A stretch of 64,000 nt of DNA from Camelus bactrianus (GCF_048773025.1 NC_133544.1:67237501-67301500), one strand, 5' to 3'; positions 33,140 through 47,062 are shown, counted from the first letter of the stretch. Program-made: numbers and translations. Notes: generated from the sequence alone by a model not told the origin.

Positions 33140-36100
33140 CACCAAGCTTTTCCATTTCTTTTTTTTTTTTTTTAAAGCAGAGATATCAAGCTTTCTAACC
33201 CAGGCCTGATATATGTAAACTTGTGATAGAAGAAGAAAAGGGTCTTTTTTTGACGATCGCCTTGAGCAAGCTCAAGCCTTGGTCTGGACACACTGCTGGT
33301 TTGATTACTGATCTTAGTTTCACCCTACCGCAGCCAGATCCTGACGTGCCCTCCTCGCCAAAAATGTTGAAATTTACTAAACGTTTTTAAAGAGGTCCAA
33401 GACTATGTATTTCCCAGGCTGGAGGAATGGATATTTTTTCCATTTTTTTTCATGTAATAGAAAAGACAGAAAATGGAATTATATGTGGGTGGAGAAGGGC
33501 ATTAAATAGCCATAAACTTCATCCTGGAGAACAAAGTATGATACAGGGAGTTGACATCAGCCATTAGCAAGACCCGTTCTTTTGTTTTCATATCAGTTCA
33601 TTGTGGTTTTCTGGATTCTCCACCCCTTCTGTCCCAGAAGAAACTGATACCTGAGCAGGGACAGACTTAGGGTCAAAGCACTTGCTTGGACGAGTGACCC
33701 AGTATCAGTCAGGGCACATTTCACATCTCCAGTCGTTCGTATGTGGGTGATGCCACACTGATCTACAGCTGAGCTGTATGCCATGTCCTGGGACCATGTG
33801 TGGCTGGACCTCTCCCACCAACTCCAAGAGGCAGTTTGTCGACAGGAGAGCAAATGCTACTCACAGCCTTTTATCATGACCTTGACTGACAGGCAAGTGA
33901 CATACAGTGAAGCAGGGGTCTTTGATGTCAAAAAATAATTCAGGGCAGAAAAAAAGTTCTTTGTTCCATCAAAATGGAAAGAAGGTAATTACGTTGATAT
34001 CGAACTTGGAGTGAAATATCATTGCGTAAGCAGCTTTATCTGACCCTGGAAGCCCGTGTGACCACTACCCCTTGAGTCACAGGGAAACCACCTTGGACTG
34101 CTCTCCTGACACCATTACCTTCAGCCACCACTCTTCACATCTGTCTTGCGAGGGGAGAAGAGAGGAGACTCAGGGTGAATTGAGATGAGGATCAAAGTCT
34201 ATCAAGTTTCAACCTTGAAGGGAGAGAGGTCCAAGCTTTCTCCTCTGATTGGCAGAGGACAGTGTGGAGATGTGCAGGAACCTTAAAACCCTCCCTGATC
34301 TGGCTGCCACATGTGGCCTGCCTGTCGCCCCAGCACCTTCCCAGACGCTCTCACCTTTCCAGGTACCTGAGTGTTCACCCAGAACATGCCTGCTAGACAT
34401 CAGCCCCCTCAGGGACCCCAGAATAGATTCAGCCAATTAAAGCAGCACCGTGTCCTAACACCATGCCCGTCCTGGGAGTCAAGAATGCACAGTCAGGGTC
34501 AGATCAAGTCAAGAAGCCATATTCATGTAGGTGCTACCACCTTTTCTGACAATCCAAAAGAAAAGAACATAATACTGTGGTGTGGTTTCTTTTTTCCGCC
34601 CCCAAATAAAAGGATAAGACAAGCCAACCCAGAAGAACCAGTAAGAACTTACATGACTAGAAGAAGTTGCTTGTGAGCAAGCTTTTCATATGGCCTTCTT
34701 AGATTATTTCTCTTCATTTTCACTGAACTGTGAAGAAAGCCTAACAGATTTCTCAATTTAAAACAAATGCTCCTTACAGCCACCCCGTGCTCTGTGACAT
34801 TCCTTCTAGTATTACCGTCCAAAAGAAAAAAAACGCCTGTTTTGCCCAGGCCTTGGGCATCAACTTTGAGCTCAGAGAACAACATTAAGTCTAGATCCTT
34901 TTGAGTCCTTAAAGCCTTGATGGAAGACAGCAGCAGGCGGCTCTCATTGGGATCCATGAAGGCCACTTCAGGTCTCTGAGTAGGATGCTCACAAGAAAAC
35001 CACTGGACAGAAGCAGGACTGTCACTTTGGCCACATGACCCTGCAAGACCATGCTCTCAGGGACCCAGTGCTGAAGAATAATGAGTGCAAACACTGAGTT
35101 TGAGAATTAGACAAGTGCAGCCCAAGTTGGGTTTCATCCTCGTGGACAGACTAGAAACTGGCAGTAAAATACCTAAAGGGCGCAGCTTGCCTACCTCTCT
35201 GCTGGGGAAGCCCAGCGAGTCCAGTGTGTGTGAGTGTATTAAGACACCGTGGCAGGATCCCCACTGTCCTCACCCAGTTTGTATCCTGCGTTGTATGTCT
35301 GGACGCCCCTCCCGAGTCCACACGTGGACTACTTTGGGACAGCACCCTCATTCCTAACTTGATGCCAGGCAAAGGTTTACAAGAGTGCTCAAGGTGGGCT
35401 GTCTAAAACAACCTGCAAGCACTTAAAACGATCCCTCCCAATCGCAGCTGAGATTGTGTTAACTGCAGAGGTATCTCTGAGCTTCTCACGGGGAGGAAGT
35501 AGCTGGGGTAGCACTGAGCACCTTGGGCACTTCTGGCCAGCAGGGTCGAAGTGGCTTTTCCAAGCACAGCCCTGCCTGAGCGAGAGGGACAGTGGCCAGT
35601 ATTTCTACTGTGTGTTTAACCAGACACTCACACTTGACTTACGAGTCCGACTCAGAGAAACCTTAGCTTATAAACATCATCATCTCTTCCTAGCCAAGAC
35701 TCATTAAATCTGAGGACACGGCAGAGAGCAGTTCGGAGTCTCGCATGAGTAACTGGCATAGGCATCGAGCACACAAGCACATCGTGTGCTGCACGGAAGC
35801 CTGGTGCAAACACGTTAGGCTAAAAACAGGCCTGTGGGGCATCAAAAATCAGGTGCGGAGGTGTGCTGTGTGGCTTTTTAACTCAAAAAGAGGCAGCTTA
35901 CAGGAGGGAGCGTGGTGAAGGGGAAAGATGGCCAAGAAGAAATGGATGGTACGATGATGGTGGAGGCCCAGGGGTCACAGGTTGGGGACCTGCTGCCCAG
36001 CAGTTGCCTTCTGAATCGTTGGGTCGATGTCTGTGTTGTCTCTTTAAACATTCACTGCAACCACCTAGGAACTATGAAGAAAGAGCTTCTGAAATCTGGG

Positions 36101-39100
36101 AGGTAGAATTAGGAGATCCAGTGGTGCTCTTCCATCTTTAAATGTTCTTGCTGCAACGAATTGGCAACGTGGTTGAGGAACAGAATGCCAGACTGGGTGC
36201 TGGTCTCCGACCCCCTCCTCTTCCCAGTAAGGACAGTAGAAGCTACACACCTGCTGAGCCTCTCTTAGGTACCTCCTTTTCTCATAAGGACCATAAGGAA
36301 AGGCATTTCCCTAAATGAAACGCTCATATGCTGCTGGTAGAAAAACCGGAAAAACTAAAGGAAGGAATAAAACTCTTTGATACTGGAAACCTCCAGCCAG
36401 ATGAAGAAGTCATCGGCATGGTCCTTCCAAGACCATGACCAGATGTAGCAAGAGATGTGTAAGTGGATTTTTGGCAAAGGTTTGCCTGTTGGACTGGGAT
36501 TGCGTCTCTCTCTCTCTTGATTATACTACTATATAGAGGAATTTTCATTTTATTCCTATTCAGGCTTTCTCAGACATCGTATTTTCTCATTTCTATTTCT
36601 ACTTCCTTCTTGCCTTGTGTCATTGGTGCAGATCATTGTATACGGCAGCCCGGCAAACAGTGCCTCGTCAGCCAGCCCTGAAGAGGGATTAGCAGTGCAG
36701 ATCTGTGGGCTCTTTTGCAGGAACCAGACTATAACGTTGGCCTGGGAGGCACTTCATTCCCTGACATTCTGATTGATCTCTTTTGTAGTACTCCCCACCC
36801 CACCCCCCAAACAAAGAGAAAACCAGTTTGGGGCTTTCTGTGTCAAGGGGAAGGAAGAACTTCAAAAAATATAGTCCCCCCCCCCAATATCTAATGTAAA
36901 TATCAAATATCCAATTTTATAAATTGTCTATAAAAATTGCTAACAAGAACTGTTAGATGTGAGCTTCATTTTTTTTTTTTTGATCCTGCCTACCTGTTCT
37001 AATCAGAAAGAAAAAAAAAATGACCAAAAGGTGGAAGGGAAAGAAAAAGCAGCAACAGATTTGGCAATCCACAAATTAATTACTTCCTGAACCATCAGAA
37101 GGCGGGGGGTACATACTGTGAAACCCAGTGTTGTGGAAGTCCGAGGCGTGTAAGAATTTGAACAGCTATGAGGGCTGATGAGTGTAGACAAAGTAAGAGC
37201 TGTCTAATGCCCACTTGAGATTTCAGCCTAAACCGGGCGATTTTTACTGTGTATTCAAGAGAGTCAAGTATTGCTTTGAACAGTTTATTTTTGGAAAAGC
37301 CACATACAAGGAGAAGTGCTGTAATTTAAGTGGAAGCAGTGCTAGACCATTATAATTTCCTACCTCTAGTTCTCTTGCAAGAGCAGTTTATAAATGTATG
37401 GACCATCCAGAAGACCATGAATACCCCTTTTCATATGTTACGTTAGGTTTGTACCTTAGGGACACAACTGAAGAGAGTAGATTGAATAAAGAAATGAGTT
37501 TCATTCATGTCAGCTACTTTGTCATCATAAAGAAATCTGCAGCCCAGGAGAAATGAGTCTGTGTGGCCCAACTTAACAGTATTTGAAAGGAATGGCTAGT
37601 TTTTAACCTTTCCAAAATGCTTATAACTTGTTGGACACATTTCCATTTTCCAACTCTGGAGAGAGACAATCTGGCTGCTTGGAACCTTGTCTGTTATTGG
37701 TGCAGAAGTCACTTAAAGGCACCTTTAAAAATAGGCCTCGGCAGGTCTGGCTCCTTTAGACTCACAGAACGGTATTTATAACTCCGTTAGTGAGTCAAGG
37801 CATCGGTGGGCTTAGTGACACAGCTGTATGTGACTGAGAGGCTCATTCTGTGACATTTCTGCACACCCGTCAGTTGTTGACACCTTGTTAGAGCCCCCAA
37901 ATTGTATTTTCACAGTTGTCCGCTTCCCCTCCCAAGGAGTGGGCAGTCTCCCAGACCCTCCCAGATGAGTGCTTTGCTGGGAAGCAGTGGATTCGGGAGA
38001 GATTTTAACGTGTCAGACTTGAAGCCAGTTCAGTATCTTATTTGTTCCAAGACCCTTAATCAGCACTGTGATATAAACTTAGCATTTGGGAAATGTGTGC
38101 AGTTGACAGCTTACCTGGAAATGTGACGATAAGGAAATGGCAGCGAGCTACCTGTCTCTTAAGCCCCTGTGCAGTTTCTACCAACAAAGAGATGAGGGAA
38201 GCCAATGGAGCCTCACTCAGTCGGTGGTCCTGTCCTCACCGCAGCTTACTGGAGCTTACTCTTCCTCTCTGTCCCCAGCCCCTCTCCCAGCCACCTTGGT
38301 GGTAAACGGTAACACAGAGGACCTTTTTTTTCTTGTCCTTCCCTTCTCTAGTATGACGGTTTGCTTCAGTCAGAGCTCAAACGAATTCTTACATATTATG
38401 TCTGTGAAGTACTTGTTGGTGAATATCTTCTTCATGCTATGATCTGGGGGAGACTGATTTAATCTCGTTTTTTTTTATATGAAAGCGGTCGCCAAAGCCA
38501 TTAATCTATTCTTCTGCATTCCAGCTATGCTCATAGAACTTGCTATTTTTTTAATCTCTTAAATATGCTAAGAATCTCCAGTCTATCTCCTTTTCTGAAA
38601 GCTGGTTCATAGACTTCTGTGGGCTATTTGCTTTTTATGCTTTTTGTGAAATTTGATAGCACTGGGCTAGCCGATGAGCCCACAATGTTCCACAGAAATT
38701 CACCTCCAAAAAATTCGGCCTTCTTCCCCATGGAGGAAACAACCTTCTGTCACCCTTAGGCTGTTTTGTAGGATGAGCATTTCCCTAAATTCTATCTGTG
38801 TAGACACTAAGGGGTTCTCATGTTTTTAAAACTGTCCGAGTATCTTAAAAGAGGGTGAATACATCTCTCCTATACAGTGTGAGCTGCCGGTGTGTGATTT
38901 ATAGTTAGCGTTACCAAGTAAGAAATGAGTTGTTTTCATTCCCAGTGGTTTGTCAACATCTTTGGCAAAGTTGTACATACTTTGCTTCATTGTTCTCTTC
39001 CAGGGCTTGCTTTGATTCTTGTCTCATGGAACAAACGTGTTTTTGTTGATTCCTCTGGGTCTGCTTTTCCGAAATGAGAGGCCAATCCTGTAGACCACTG

Positions 39101-41737
39101 AGCGTAAGGGGAAATGACTCCCTACCTCCGCGTGACTAGGATGGGTGTGTTCAGGAATGCACAGCTCTCTGGGAACTCTCGGGGTGGATTTTGAATTCCA
39201 TGTTTCTGTAAGATGTATAAAAATGGGTGAATGGCATACAAAGATTGTACTATTTTCCCCAGCAAGAGATTAGGGGGTTCTGAAGCTTTACATTTTAGGT
39301 AGGTTTGAGTGATGTATATAGAGCTCATTTTTTTCCCCTTCTTCTTGGCAACCTGTCCCTAGCTATCATCTTATTTCTTCACATCTGACCACCAAGGCAT
39401 TAAGAAGGTGGTTTCACTTTGCATAATTCTCTAAAGATGTCCATTTCCTTTGGAAACCAATTCATAAGTAAAGGAAACAGTCTAGTGACAATTCTCCTCT
39501 CTGCCCAGGGTGACACACAGGATTTAAGGTTTACCAAAGGGATAGGACTATTTCAAACAGTAATTTTATAATTCTACAATTCTTCAATTTCCCAAGACAA
39601 AAATAATATGACCCTACTGTTAATAGGATGTATAATCTTTGAAGAGTATAAGTATTAAGAAAAAAGAGCTTCCTTTAAAGAAAATATCTAAGATATTCCT
39701 AAAAAGGCAGAAACTTTTAGAAATTGAATACTTCTTTAAGATTTCTTTAGAGAAAACATGTCCTTGATTCATCGTAGTCTTTCCCTGTCATTGAGTTTTA
39801 ATTTAGACTAACATGGTGATTTAGGGCATCATGCTTTGGCCTGGAAAACCCACACTGGCCTGCATGCCCAGAACCTAAGTGAAATCAGTCAGGGTCCTAA
39901 TAGGAATCAGGCTTAACAGAAATGTCAATTATTTCAAGTCCTTTAGGGTTTAATTTCCTTAGCAACATCCTGGACCCTGCTTCTGAAAATTAACTTGACC
40001 CACGCAGTTATGTGTCTTCATTTTACCTTGTGAGACTACGGGTGATGGGCTGATGGAAAAAAACACAGAGGCAGGAGAGAAGGAAAACTTGAACAAGGGC
40101 AGGGTGCAGTGTTTTGCTGATACAATGCCTGGTTAGGGAGCTGGTGATCACTACTGTGGCTGCATCATGGGCAGCCTTTCAAAGGCAGCTCAAGGCACGT
40201 GTACAAGGGCGATGTGAGTGCCCCGTATCTCGTGTCGGTCCATGCCTGACAATGTGCTGGAAAAGCAGGGATCCCAGTGAAACTGAAATAACTCCATCAA
40301 ATTTCAGATCTACTTCCATGGGGTCAGTTGTCCATGGAGCTCCCTGTTTCTTCTATGCCTGTTTAAAAGTCCCTTTGGCATCCAGCCTCCTTTCGCTTTT
40401 TTCCTTTCAGTCTTCCGAATCAGCCTCCTCTTCCTTCGTACCCAACAGCTATTTTTCCCTCACTTTACCTTTCCAGTTTCTCCAGGACCCAGCTTTCTCT
40501 GCCTCTCTCCCCTACAGACACCTGAATGTCCCCCTGAGCCCTCACACCCTGTGCTCCGCCCCGCAGCCCTTTGGACAGGGAGCGCTGCTGTCACCAAGAG
40601 AGACACGGCGGCGTGAGTGTGTCGTGTCTCTTGTTAATGTCAGCACCACCTCATCACTTAGGCAGAGGGGAAAATCCATAAAAGAAATGGAAAATACATT
40701 TCTTTTTCTGTTTTATTCTAATTTATTTTAAGGAGGTTGAGGGGACGGTGATTCCAGTCTTTCTCGATGTCTCAGAGATTTTTTTACTTTAAAATTGTCT
40801 AATTAGGGACTATTCTTCTGGTAAGTGATAAATCAGTCCAGGTCACCAGCTATGATGCATAAGACTCAAGTTTTGAATCTCAAGTAACTTTTCTGTGCTG
40901 CTGGACAAAGCGATTTAATTCTTTGCAAACATTCTGAATCACAGGCTTTTTATTACCATTTGATTTTTACTACTAACCATGATTCAAACATCTTTGCGAA
41001 TCTGGATCAGGATGTTGACAATTTGTGGTTATTTTCAGATCGATAGTAACTGTTACACTTGTGAAAGCACTTAAAAGTAAGTACTTAAAAGGAAAGTATA
41101 AGCATGTCTTAAATAGTCAACCATTTGACCTGGGAAAAAGCTGATTTTCCTATTTTAAGTATTAGACCGATCTGTGGGTGTAATCTTACAAGGATTTTAA
41201 GCAGTAATGAAGACAGTTTAAGAAATGAGAAGGCACTTTAAAGACATGAAACCTTACGTTACATGCTCTTGGGTATTTTTTTAATGTAATAAGCTAATTG
41301 GATTCAGGTATTTTTTCCCTTTAAATTTTTAAAAATATGTATTTCTAATTTGTTTGCATATTTAATTTTGTCAATGCTGAGAAATGCTCACTAGTTGAAT
41401 TTGTAAATGTTACTTGTGACCAAATGAAGTATTTATTTTTAAAAAGAAAGGGTGAAGGAACCAATATTGATTTGTACATAATGAAAATATACGTGTGTAT
41501 ATATATATTTTTTCCTCCTTGACACTACTTGGTCCCCACATCAAGTATTTTTGTACATTAATATATATTGGTTAGAAAATGTAGATTGTCTATTCAAAGA
41601 ATTCTATCTCTGCGATAGATTATATTTATCCCAACCTATTGATAACTCTGTTAATTTAAGAGACAGAACTCTATTTTTTGGAATTTGCAGAGAACAACAT
41701 TCATGGCTTCCAACTGTAAATATGCTAAGGGTATTTT

Positions 41738-41743
41738 AATAAA
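41738..41743 (+). promoter_or_regulatory. FMN1: Probable distal poly(A) signal of FMN1
   Basis: AATAAA is followed within 14-32 bases by GTCCGTCTGGTGTGCGGTG, a good GT-rich downstream element. It sits at the end of the repeat-free block after the FMN1 stop. Cleavage would fall near 41755-41760. Confidence 0.55.
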
Positions 41744-42479
41744 TCTCGGTTTCATGTCCGTCTGGTGTGCGGTGCAGATTTGTTTTCAGGAGGCATTTAA
41801 GACAGCATCCCAACAGTACAATGATGTGGAGAACGCCAGTCATTTCTTTCCCTGCAGCTCAAGTGCGGCATGACTGCTGAGCTGCAAGAAGAGCTGGATC
41901 TCAGTAAGACTGTCATTCACGTTTTCTTCTTTCTTCTTTCTCCCCAGCCATCACCCCAGCAGAGGTAACCTGGCTCACCCTTCAAGGTTAACACTGAGTA
42001 GACAAACCCAGCCAATCACGGGCTCAGCTATGCTGACCCAAAAGCAACACTGCTTGAACACAAATTGCCCAAGGTGGGGTTGTGGGATGCAGAACCACAA
42101 GGGTCCGTGACTTCGTGTCATGGGTTGGTAAGCGATAGCATAGGGAAACAGAACAGAAATGTAACTGTATTGTATTCTAACATTAAACACAAGGTGCAAA
42201 TTCTTTTCAAGCAATGATACGACACGTGCAGATATTTAGAGAAAAACTAAAAGACATTCGGCAAAACACTCTTCTGTTAAATAGAAGTGTGACTCTGTGT
42301 TTTTTAATTGAGTCATTTGTTCCATATTCCTGAATGCCATGCGCTCTTGAGTTCTAGAAGGTTGCTGAAATGTACCCCAGTGTGTACAGATACATTTAAT
42401 GAACATAAATGTTATTATCTGGGGAGACATTTCATCACTAGGTAGTCTTCTAAATCAGTCATAGAGCTGCAAAAATCTT

Positions 42480-42575
42480 CAGACACTGGACAAAATCTCC
42501 ATTTCACAGAGTAAAAACTACTGAAATTCAAAGGACTTGCTGAAAGTCACACTCAGTAAACACATCAAGACTAGA
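42480..42575 (-). repeat. MIR-like fragment, antisense
   Basis: AATCTCCATTTCACAGAGTA, then AAAGGACTTGCTGAAAGTCA and CACTCAGTAAACACATCAAG resemble a reversed MIR core. Just after it, the text GACTAGAATCCA occurs twice around an A-rich spacer. Confidence 0.55.
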
Positions 42576-43159
42576 ATCCAAAAAAAAAACAACCAGACTA
42601 GAATCCATATCGGCCAAAGCCCTGGTCGCTGCTCAACTCATTTATCACGTGGTAACTTTTTTCTTTAAAAGACTCCACTGTGGGGAAGAGTTCTAGAACT
42701 GTTGTTTGGAAAGGAGGGTCCAAATGCTGCTAAAGGTTTGTAGAAACCATTATTAAAATTGCTCTGAATTAAAGCACCTAAAAGAGTGGAGGCTTATATA
42801 TCAGAGGCCCTAGGAAAAATATTGACTCCACTGTAGGAAGAAGCTCCTCTTTCATTTAACTGAGATTTACTCACCCTTGCTGAGTAGAGTGATACCTGTG
42901 GAATTTTTAAGTATCATTTTTGCCTGTTCTTTAAATAACCCATGTGTGCTGATAGTCTGACTAAGAGGCCATAAATTCGAGGTTGAATATTCCCCTTTGA
43001 CTCTAGCTGCCCATTTCACCTGGCTATGATATATTCATGGAATCTAAGACTTTAAAGTTGGCCTGCACTGGGCTTGCCTGCTTGTGTGCCTCCGCGTCTG
43101 AGTCTCCTGGAAGTAACGTGTGCTTCAAGCCCACCGTGGCGTGAGGACAAAAGGTAAGA

Positions 43160-43500
43160 TAAGGTAATGTTATAGTTATCAACTGCTTCATAACAAAACA
43201 CCACCAAAATCTGGTAGATGAAATAAACAATAATCACTTCTTATTTTTCATGGTTTTTGTTAGTTTGAGGAGAACTCATCTGGACAGTTCTCACTTGGCA
43301 TCTCATAGGTTTCTGTGATGTATCTGTTGGGTCTGCAGTCACCAGGATGGCTTGAGTGGGGCTGAAACATGCACACCCAAGGTGGCTGACTCACTTGGGT
43401 GAAAAAGTTGTTGCCAGCTCTAGGCGGGGGGCCTCAGTGCTTCTCTCCCTACAGGGCTGCTTGAGTGATCCGAGGTGAAACAGGTAATGCTTTTTTTGAC
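43160..43500 (+). repeat. Ancient interspersed repeat, family not assigned
   Basis: CAACTGCTTCATAACAAAAC, then ACCAAAATCTGGTAGATGAA, then GGCTGACTCACTTGGGTG follow a widespread mammalian repeat that I recognise but cannot name securely. It is diverged and non-coding. Confidence 0.45.
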
Positions 43501-44637
43501 AGAGGCTCAAAAGCCATATCCAGTCAGTTTCATCATGCTCTGTTGGTTGAAGCATTTACAGTGCTCCGCCCAGGTTGAGGGGGTGGAGAAAACCCGCCTC
43601 TCGATGGAAGAACATCAAAACCACATTGTAAATAGTATATGTGGTGCAACTGTCTTTGGAAAACACAATCTGTCTGAGTAGCTTGCCCTCTTCTATCTGG
43701 TCTTGTTCTTATTCTTGTCATAAAACTAAATTTTAGGTTATTTTCAAAATTGTCCCTACTTGTTTTCCCCAACTCTTCTTTCTCTCTGCCTGCGTATCAG
43801 AGCACAGAAATGTTTGCTTATTCCTCTGAATGCAGGCTTGTTTCTTTATTATTATTGAAGTATAACTGATTGACAATACTGTATATTCATTTCAGATGTA
43901 CAGCGTAGTGATTCAGTATTCTTGCAGATTACAATCCACTGTAAGTTATTACAAGATAATGTGCTATATACATTAAATCCTTGTTGATTTTCTGTTTTGT
44001 ATACAATCATTTATGTATGTTAATTCCATACCCCTAATTTGTCCCTCCCCATTTCCTTCTCTTTGGTAACCACAAGTTTCTTTTCTATGTCTGAGTCTGT
44101 TTCTGTTCTGTATGTATGTTCATTTGTATTATTTTTCAGATTCCACATATAAGTGAAATCATACAGTATTTGTCTTTCTCTGTCATATTTCACTAAGCAT
44201 AATATTCTCTAGGTTCATCCATGTTGCTACAAATGGCAGTATTTCATTCTTTTTATGGCTGAGTAGTATTCCATTGTGTGTGTATACACGCTTTAATCCA
44301 GTTGTGTGTTGATGGGTACTTGGGTTGCATCCATGTCTTGGTTGTTGTAAATAGTACTGCTATGAATGTTGGGGTCCATATATCTTTTCAAGTTAGAGTT
44401 TTCATTTTTTTCTGGATATGTACCTAGGAGTGGAATTGCTGGATCATATGGTAATTCTATTTTTAGTTTTTAAAGGAACCTCTATGCTGTTTCCCATAGT
44501 GGCTATGCCAATTTACATTCCCTCCACCAGTGTAGGAGGGTTCCCTTTTCTCCATATCCTCCCCAACATTTGTTATTTGCAGACTTTTTGATGATAACCA
44601 TTCTGACCAGTGTAACGTGATATCTCATTGCAGTTTT

Positions 44638-44854
44638 TTTCTAACTTTTATTGATTTATAATCATTTTACAATGTTGTGTCAAATTCCAGTGTAGAGCAC
44701 AATTTTTCAGTTATACATGAACATATATCTATTGTCACATTTTTTTCTGTGAGCTACCATAAGATCTTGTGTATATTTTCCTGTGCTATACAGTATAATC
44801 TTGTTTATCTATTCTACAATTTTGAAATCCCATCTATCCCTTCCCACCCTCCGC
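44638..44854 (-). mobile_element. Young L1 3' end inserted into the older antisense L1
   Basis: On the + strand it opens with CTAACTTTTATTGATTTATA and closes near ATCCCTTCCCACCCTCCG. The flanks CATTGCAGTTTT at 44626-44637 and 44855-44866 are an exact 12-bp target duplication. Its reverse complement is very close, by eye over 90 percent, to the tail at about 55785-55990, so both belong to one recent L1 subfamily. Confidence 0.9.
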
Positions 44855-46989
44855 CATTGCAGTTTTGATGTTCATTTCTCTAATAATTAGCAATGCTTAC
44901 TATATGTATGTCTTCTTTGGAAAATGTCTGTTCAAGTCTTATGCTCATTTTTTGATTGGGCTGTTTGGGGTTTTTCTGATATTGAGTTGTATGAGCTATT
45001 TGTATATTTTGGATTTTAACCTCTCTTGTCACATCATTTGCAAATATTTTCTCCCATTCCATAGGTTGTCTTTTCATTGTATTGATGGTTTCCTTTGCTG
45101 TGCAAAAGCTTTTAAGTTTAATTAGGTTCCGTTTGTTTTTTAAAATTTATTTTGCTTTGGGAAAGCGATCCAAGAAAATACTACTATGATTTATATCAAA
45201 GAGGGTTTAGCCTATGTTTTCTTCTGGGAGTTTCATGGTTTCATGTCTTCCATTTACATCTTTAAACCATTTTATTTTTGTATATGGTGTGAAGAAATGT
45301 TCTAATTTCATTGTTTTACATGTGGCTATTCAGTTTCCCCAGCACCACTTGTTGAAGAAACTGTCTTTTCTCCATTGTATATTCTTGCCTCCTTTGTCAT
45401 AGATTAACAGACCATAGACACATGGATTTATTTCTGTACTATTCTGTTCCATTGATCTGTGTCTGTGTTTGTGCAAACACCATGCTGTTTTGATTACTGC
45501 AGATTTATAGTATAGTCTGAAGTCTGGAAGGGTTATACCTCTAGCTTTGCTCTTTTTTCTCAGGATTGCTTTGGCAATTCAAAGTCTTTTGTGGTTCCGT
45601 ATAAATTTTACAATTATTTGTCTAATTCTGTGAAAAATGTCCTGGGTGTGTTGATAGGGATTGCATTAAATCTGTAGATTGCTTTTAGTAGTATGGCCAT
45701 TTTAATATTTATTTTTCCAATCCAAGAGCACAAGATAGCTTCCCATTTCTTCATCCATTTCTCTGAATCATCTTCAATTTCCTTCATGAATGTTTTGTAG
45801 CTTTCAGCATGTTAAGTCTTTAACCTCCTTGGTTAAGTTTATTCCTCAGTATTTATTTTATTGATGTGATTTTAAATGGGATTTTTAAAAACTTTCCCTT
45901 TCTGGTATTTTATCATTAGTGTACAGAAACACAGCAGATTTCTGTGTTTCTATTAACCATGTATCCTTCAACCTTGCTGAATTCATTTATTAGTTCTAAT
46001 TGTTTTAGGTTGGAGCCTATAGGGTTCTCTCTATATATAGAGTATCTTATCATCTGCAAATAGTGGCAGTGTTAATTCTTCCTTTCCAATTTGGACACCT
46101 TTTATTTCTTTTTCTTACCTGATTGCTGTGCTAGGATTTCCAATACTGTGTTAAATAGAAGTGGCAAGAATGGGCATCCTTGTCTTTTTGCTGAATTTAG
46201 CAGGCTTTCAGCTTTTCACTGTTGAATGTGACATTGGCTGTCAATTTGTCATACATGGCCTTTACTATATTGAGGTATGTTCCCTTTATACCCACTTTGA
46301 TGAGAGTTTTTATCATAAATGGATGTTGAATTTTGTCAAATGCTTTTTCTGCATCTATTGGAGATGGTCGTTTTTGTCTTCCCTTTTGTTAATGTGTATC
46401 GCAATGACTGATTTGAGTATGTTAAACAATCTTTGTGACCCTGGAATAAATGCAACTTGATCATGGTGTATGATCCTTTTTATGTATCGTTGGATTTGGT
46501 TTGCTAATATTTTGTTGAGGATTTTTGCATGTATATTCATCAAGGGTACTGGCTTGTAATTTTCTTTTTTTTTGGTAATGTCTTTGCTTTTGGTATCAGG
46601 GAATGGTAGCCTCTTAGAATAAATGTAGGAGTGTTCCCTCTTGTTCAGTTTTTGGGATAGTTTGAGAAGGATCAACGTAAGTTTTTATTTATATGTTTGG
46701 TAGAATTCCCTGGAGAAGCTGTCCAGTCCTGAATTTTTGTCTGCAGGGAGTTTTTTTTTAATTACAGATTCTATTTCATTTGTAGTGATCAGTTCAGATT
46801 GTTTCTTCTTGACTCAGACTTGGCAGGCTCTATGTTTTAGAAATTTGTCCATTTCTTCTAGATTGTCCAACTTGTTGCATATAATTGTAGTATTCTGAAG
46901 ATTTTTTTTGTATCTCTGTTGTATCAGTTGTTATTTTTCCTCTTTCATTTCTTATTTGGGTCTTCTCTTTTCTTCTTGGTGACCCTGGC

Positions 46990-47062
46990 TAAAGATTTAT
47001 CAATTTTGTTTCTCTTTCCCAAAAAAAAAAAAAACAAAAAAAAAAAACAAAAAAAAAACCTC
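46990..47062. repeat. A-rich low-complexity tract inside L1
   Basis: Runs of A broken by single C lie at about 47022-47058 inside the ORF2 region of the antisense L1. Replication slippage at an A-rich codon stretch is the likely cause. Confidence 0.8.

Larger units (their letters stand above)
32862..41758 (+). other. FMN1: Proposed long FMN1 3' UTR (about 8.9 kb)
   Basis: After the stop codon the sequence runs about 9 kb without any L1, SINE or MIR that I could recognise, unlike the regions on both sides. It has AT-rich, apparently constrained stretches toward the end (41000-41750, with ATTTATTTTTAAA-like elements). It contains internal AATAAA at 33134, 34605, 36366 and 37485 and a last one at 41738 with a GT-rich downstream element. 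I infer a long 3' UTR with possible shorter forms. Open frames inside it, including one of 205 codons at 40114-40731, have no recognisable protein and a Ser/Phe/Leu-rich composition typical of chance. Confidence 0.55.
1..41760 (+). other. FMN1: FMN1 gene, 3' part (partial; introns, last four exons and proposed 3' UTR)
   Basis: Formin-1 is a cytoplasmic and junctional actin nucleator and elongator. Its FH2 dimer rides the barbed end of actin filaments. Four exons joined in phase (split codons 2/1, 2/1, 0/0) give one open frame ending in TAA at 32859-32861. The peptide contains the conserved end of an FH2 domain ([17 protein letters not shown], then [17 protein letters not shown]) and an FMN-type basic tail ([17 protein letters not shown]). 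The tail and exon order fit FMN1. The FMN2 tail as I recall it is different and ends in a KIKPRHDSGIKAKI-like sequence. The start of the gene, including the FH1 domain and most of FH2, lies upstream of the window. The 3' limit is inferred from a poly(A) signal. The paralogue identity rests on memory of the family and not on a search. Confidence 0.9.
41760..43849. other. Intergenic segment downstream of FMN1
   Basis: No gene is seen. An antisense MIR-like piece lies near 42480-42575 and an unassigned old interspersed repeat at about 43160-43500. The remainder is unique. In human and mouse the next gene in this direction is GREM1, on the opposite strand, but it is not reached here. Confidence 0.65.

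Noticed and set aside
40114-40731. A 205-codon open frame on the + strand
   Set aside because: It lies in the proposed 3' UTR, has no recognisable domain, is rich in Ser, Phe and Leu from C/T-rich DNA, and shows no splice or start context. Chance is the best explanation.
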